Source of the DNA: JAKFWI01 sp031399165
Lineage (GTDB): Bacteria; Pseudomonadota; Alphaproteobacteria; Caulobacterales; Aquidulcibacteraceae
Direction of reading: 5' to 3'
Assembly: GCA_031399165.1 (NCBI GenBank)
Contig: JANNOO010000035.1
Span: forward strand, 1-64,000
Length of the DNA: 64,000 nt
Part shown: positions 61,080 to 64,000 of the stretch, one piece after another
Layout of the letters: every line of letters starts with the position of its first letter
How positions within the stretch are numbered: the stretch's first letter is position 1
Translations under genes and position numbers: made by a program
The notes under the pieces: generated by a model
Database searches by the model: none
What the model saw: the letters and a program-made list of their open reading frames with translations, nothing else
What the model was told of the DNA's origin: nothing

Positions 61080-61566
61080 GTTCTCGACAGCATATCATTC
61101 GCATGGCGTTCCTGCACGCATGGTGCATGCATGGCGGCCCGGCTCATCGCGCCAATCGATACCCACCAATGCCACGCACCGGGGTGGCGCTCGACCCGCG
61201 TACCCACGCCATGCCCACACCGAAACAGTCACTACGACTACGTAGCCCGATACATTAGTGCGTTTTTCAAGGGTTACGAGCGGTTAGGCGTTCGGCGACA
61301 CCGCCGCACTTTCGGCCCGTTCGGGCGGGGCTGCGGCGGCCACTGGCTGCCAATTTAAAGGGCCACCGACAAGCGCACTAAGGGTTAGCCGCCATCAAAC
61401 TCAGCGGCGGGATCGCGGCCGATCGCGGACATTCGTCGTCCACACGCAATCGGCCGGAACTCGCCGAAAGAAGTCACACAACTCGAGCTATCGAATGGCC
61501 GCTTTCCAGCACTGTTCGGACAAGCGACGACGCTGACCAATCTACAGAAAAGCGAGCGAAGCGCCG
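61080..61566. other. gene-free right margin of island
   Basis: About 487 bases without a supported gene. It contains CATGCATGG-type short repeats (about 61120-61135) and must include the promoter of the minus-strand island operon and the 3' side of the efflux gene. No tRNA fragment or integrase was recognised, so the right attachment site is not identified. Confidence 0.55.
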
Positions 61567-64000
61567 CTAAGCCTGCTGATCCGCTGGCTCAGACGGCTGC
61601 GGCGAACTCGCCCGCCGCCGGAATCTTCGCGCTGTGCCGCGCGATTCATGCACGAGCATATACAGAGCCGGCAGCACCAAAAGCGTTAGCAAGGTCGATG
61701 AAAACACGCCGCCGATTACTACCGTCGCGAGGGGACGCTGCACCTCTGCGCCAGCGCCGACGTTGAACGCCATCGGCACGAAGCCGAGGCTCGCGACCAA
61801 AGCAGTCGTGAGGACAGGCCTCAGGCGCGTCAGCGCGCCTTCACGCACGGCGCTATCGAGGTCTCGTCCTTCCTCGACCAGCGTGCGGATGAAGCTCAGC
61901 ATCACGAGTCCGTTCAGCACCGCGACGCCGGAGAGCGCGATGAAGCCCACCGCCGCCGAGATCGATAGTGGCATTCCACGCAACAGAAGCGCCAGCACCC
62001 CTCCGCTAAGCGCCAGCGGCACGCCCGTGAACACGATCGCGGCGTCCTTGGCCGAACGGAAGAGCGCGTAGAGCAGACCAAAAATAATCAGCAATGTCGC
62101 GGGCACGACGAGCGCGAGGCGCGCTCCTGCTGAGATCAATTGCTCGAAAGTGCCGCCGTATGAAACCCAGTAGCCCGCTGGCAACTCGACGCCGGACTCG
62201 ATGCGTCGGCGCGCTTCATCCACAAAAGAACCGAGATCGCGACCACGAACATTGGCTGTGACAACCACGCGTCGCTTGCCATCTTCTCGGCTGATCTGGT
62301 TCGGACCCACAAGAAGCTCGACCTTGGCGACCTCCTGCAGGGGCACAAACCCCCGCACGCCATCGGCGGCGCCAGCCAAGGGAATGCGCAGACGGCCGAT
62401 TTCATCGACGTTTTCGCGCAAGCGCTCTGGCAGACGAACGATCACGTCGAATTGGCGATCACCCTCGTAGATGTGCCCTGCTTGCGCCCCGCCCAGCGAA
62501 ATCTGCAGCACGCTTTGCAGATCGCCGACGTTAAGGCCGTGTCGGGCAAGCGCGTTTCGATCGGGGGTGACCTGCAGAACCGGCAGACCGGTTATCTGCT
62601 CAATCTTTACGTCCGCTGCGCCGGGTACGGCTTCGAGCACTTCGCTCGCCACCGAGGCAAGACGATTAAGTTCATCGAGATCATCGCCGAAAATCTTCAG
62701 CGCTACGTCGGACCGGACGCCCGATATGAGTTCATTGAACCGCATCTGGATGGGTTGCGTGAATTCGTAATTGTTGCCGGGCACTTTGTTGACCGCGTCC
62801 TGCATCTCTGCCACCAGCTGCGCACTCGGTTTCCAGCGATTGGGCCATTCGCTGCGCGGCTTGAGCAACACAAGTGTGTCGGTCACGCTCGGCGGCATCG
62901 GATCGGTTGCCACTTCGGCCGTGCCGATCTTGGAGACGACGTTTCTAACCTCAGGGAACGCACGAAGGCGCCGTTCGAGCGCTGTCTGCATATCGATCGC
63001 CTGGGTAAGGCTAGTGCCGGGAATCCGAAGCGCGTGCAACGCAATGTCGCCTTCGTCGAGGTTGGGTATGAATTCCGAGCCCATACGCGAAGCAACCAAG
63101 CCGCTAACCAGCGCCAGCACCAGAGCGCCGGACACCACTGCGACGCGCGCGCGCAAGGCCCAGCCCAGCATCGGCTCATACCAGCGCCGCGCGGCCCGAA
63201 TAACGCGGCTTTCCTTCTCTTCCACCTTGCCGGTTACAAACATCGCGACAGCAGCAGGCACAAATGTCAGTGACAATACGAGCGCCGCCGACAGTGCGAA
63301 GACAACGGTGAACGCCATCGGGTGGAACATTTTGCCTTCCACGCCGCTGAGCGCGAAGATCGGCACATAAACAAGCGCGATAATCAGCACGCCAAAAATC
63401 GATGGCTTGATCACTTCCGTTGTCGCCGAGCCGACGAGATCGAAACGCTCTTCGCGCGACAGCAGGCGGCCCAAACGGTGTTGCTCTATCCCGAAGCGCC
63501 GCAGGCAGTTTTCAACGATAATCACGGCGCCATCCACAATCAGGCCGAAATCCAGCGCCCCAAGGCTCATGAGGTTTCCTGAAACCCGGTTTTGGACCAT
63601 GCCGGTGATCGTAAGCAGCATCGATAGCGGGATAACGGCCGCTGTTATCAGCGCGGCGCGGATATTGCCGAGCAGGAAGAACAGCACGGCTATAACGAGC
63701 AGCGCGCCCTCCACGAGATTGGTTTCCACAGTAAGGATCGTGCGATCCACCAGCGCCGTGCGATCATAGATTGGCTTTGCAATCACGCCCTCGGGCAGCG
63801 CCTTTGCCGCCTCTTGCAGTCGAGCGGCTACGGCGCGCGCTACAGTGCGGCTGTTCTCGCCAAGCAGCATATGCACCGTGCTTAGAACGACTTCCTGCCC
63901 GTTCTCGGTCGCGGCGCCGGTGCGTAATTCTTTGCCGATGATGACGTCCGCCACGTCCGCTATCCGCACCGGCACGCCGTTGCGATTGGCGACAATGATG
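61567..64000 (-). CDS. HME-RND efflux pump, CzcA/CusA-like (partial, 5' end outside window)
   Basis: The C-terminal 810 or so residues of an inner-membrane RND transporter; the reading frame runs through the window edge, so the N-terminal 220 or so residues are missing. Visible parts are VRIADVADVIIGKELRTGAA, a first membrane block (LVIAVLFFLLGNIRAALI), LGALDFGLIVDGAVIIVENCLRR with the acidic proton-relay helix, and the second half with ALSGVAVLNGLVM. This pattern belongs to heavy-metal (HME) rather than drug (HAE) pumps; the metal is not clear. It ends with a charged tail ending DQQA. Confidence 0.93.
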   Translation of the reverse strand, partial: IIVANRNGVPVRIADVADVIIGKELRTGAATENGQEVVLSTVHMLLGENSRTVARAVAARLQEAAKALPEGVIAKPIYDRTALVDRTILTVETNLVEGALLVIAVLFFLLGNIRAALITAAVIPLSMLLTITGMVQNRVSGNLMSLGALDFGLIVDGAVIIVENCLRRFGIEQHRLGRLLSREERFDLVGSATTEVIKPSIFGVLIIALVYVPIFALSGVEGKMFHPMAFTVVFALSAALVLSLTFVPAAVAMFVTGKVEEKESRVIRAARRWYEPMLGWALRARVAVVSGALVLALVSGLVASRMGSEFIPNLDEGDIALHALRIPGTSLTQAIDMQTALERRLRAFPEVRNVVSKIGTAEVATDPMPPSVTDTLVLLKPRSEWPNRWKPSAQLVAEMQDAVNKVPGNNYEFTQPIQMRFNELISGVRSDVALKIFGDDLDELNRLASVASEVLEAVPGAADVKIEQITGLPVLQVTPDRNALARHGLNVGDLQSVLQISLGGAQAGHIYEGDRQFDVIVRLPERLRENVDEIGRLRIPLAGAADGVRGFVPLQEVAKVELLVGPNQISREDGKRRVVVTANVRGRDLGSFVDEARRRIESGVELPAGYWVSYGGTFEQLISAGARLALVVPATLLIIFGLLYALFRSAKDAAIVFTGVPLALSGGVLALLLRGMPLSISAAVGFIALSGVAVLNGLVMLSFIRTLVEEGRDLDSAVREGALTRLRPVLTTALVASLGFVPMAFNVGAGAEVQRPLATVVIGGVFSSTLLTLLVLPALYMLVHESRGTARRFRRRASSPQPSEPADQQA

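Larger units (their letters stand above)
53908..61566. mobile_element. putative genomic/defence island adjoining tRNA-Ser
   Basis: From the 3' end of tRNA-Ser to the efflux gene, the content changes to accessory functions: toxin-antitoxin pair, CBASS operon, VapE-like ATPase, an AlpA-like HTH protein and unknown small proteins. The flanks are metabolic or transport genes. VapE plus AlpA-type regulator are typical of phage satellites and integrative islands. No integrase and no second copy of the tRNA 3' end were found, so the element may be decayed and its right edge is approximate. Confidence 0.6.

Noticed and set aside
61080..61566. Right attachment site matching the tRNA-Ser 3' end
   Set aside because: I looked for the CCCCCCTCTCCGCCA-type end and found no second copy in this margin.

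Overview
The window looks like a chromosomal segment of a GC-rich alphaproteobacterium, most likely Caulobacterales or a Hyphomonadaceae-type relative. That placement is inferred from the CC0125/CC1285-type lipoprotein, the fused indolepyruvate:ferredoxin oxidoreductase, the PrtD/HlyD export pair and the very dense gene packing with ATGA and GTGA start/stop overlaps. No 16S gene is present to confirm it.

Layout. 1-15 kb is housekeeping and metabolism: a YbjQ-like protein, a metallo-beta-lactamase-fold hydrolase, a DUF2235 (Tle1-like) hydrolase, a four-gene molybdopterin operon (moaD-moaE-moaB-moeA), an SDR, the oxidoreductase with a divergent Lrp regulator, a secreted C13-type protease and a DUF3754 membrane protein. 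15-18.3 kb is a rearranged patch: a REP-associated tyrosine transposase (RAYT), five copies of a short motif in one orientation, a truncated HlyD gene, and an Imm11-like gene followed by an AHH-nuclease gene. 18.3-40 kb is a secretion and exopolysaccharide block: a type I secretion ABC/HlyD pair, then polysaccharide genes (sugar transferase, two GT4 enzymes, Wza-, Wzc-, Wzx- and Wzy-like proteins, a methyltransferase, an acyltransferase and a Crp-type regulator), ending in a 2071-residue RTX protein with Calx-beta, PQQ-type sugar-dehydrogenase-like and two L-type-lectin-like domains. The local T1SS is a plausible exporter for this protein.

40-43 kb holds an HMG-CoA lyase operon with a TetR regulator that sits beside a clear palindromic operator, and a TauE/SafE transporter. 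43-53.3 kb is a nickel-independent urea utilisation locus: an ABC uptake system, urea carboxylase, allophanate hydrolase and two urea-carboxylase-associated proteins. It also has a NikR-like repressor that lacks most nickel ligands. Two 28-bp dyads of the same architecture (7-N14-7) lie upstream of the two divergent arms and probably form one regulon.

53.8-61.5 kb lies directly downstream of tRNA-Ser(CGA) and looks like a genomic or phage-satellite-type defence island. It contains a PIN/HTH toxin-antitoxin pair, a short type II CBASS operon (CD-NTase, E2-like protein, patatin phospholipase) and a VapE/HTH module, with no integrase visible. The patatin start is out of frame by one base at a T4 run. 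The window ends inside an HME-RND (CzcA/CusA-like) efflux pump gene.
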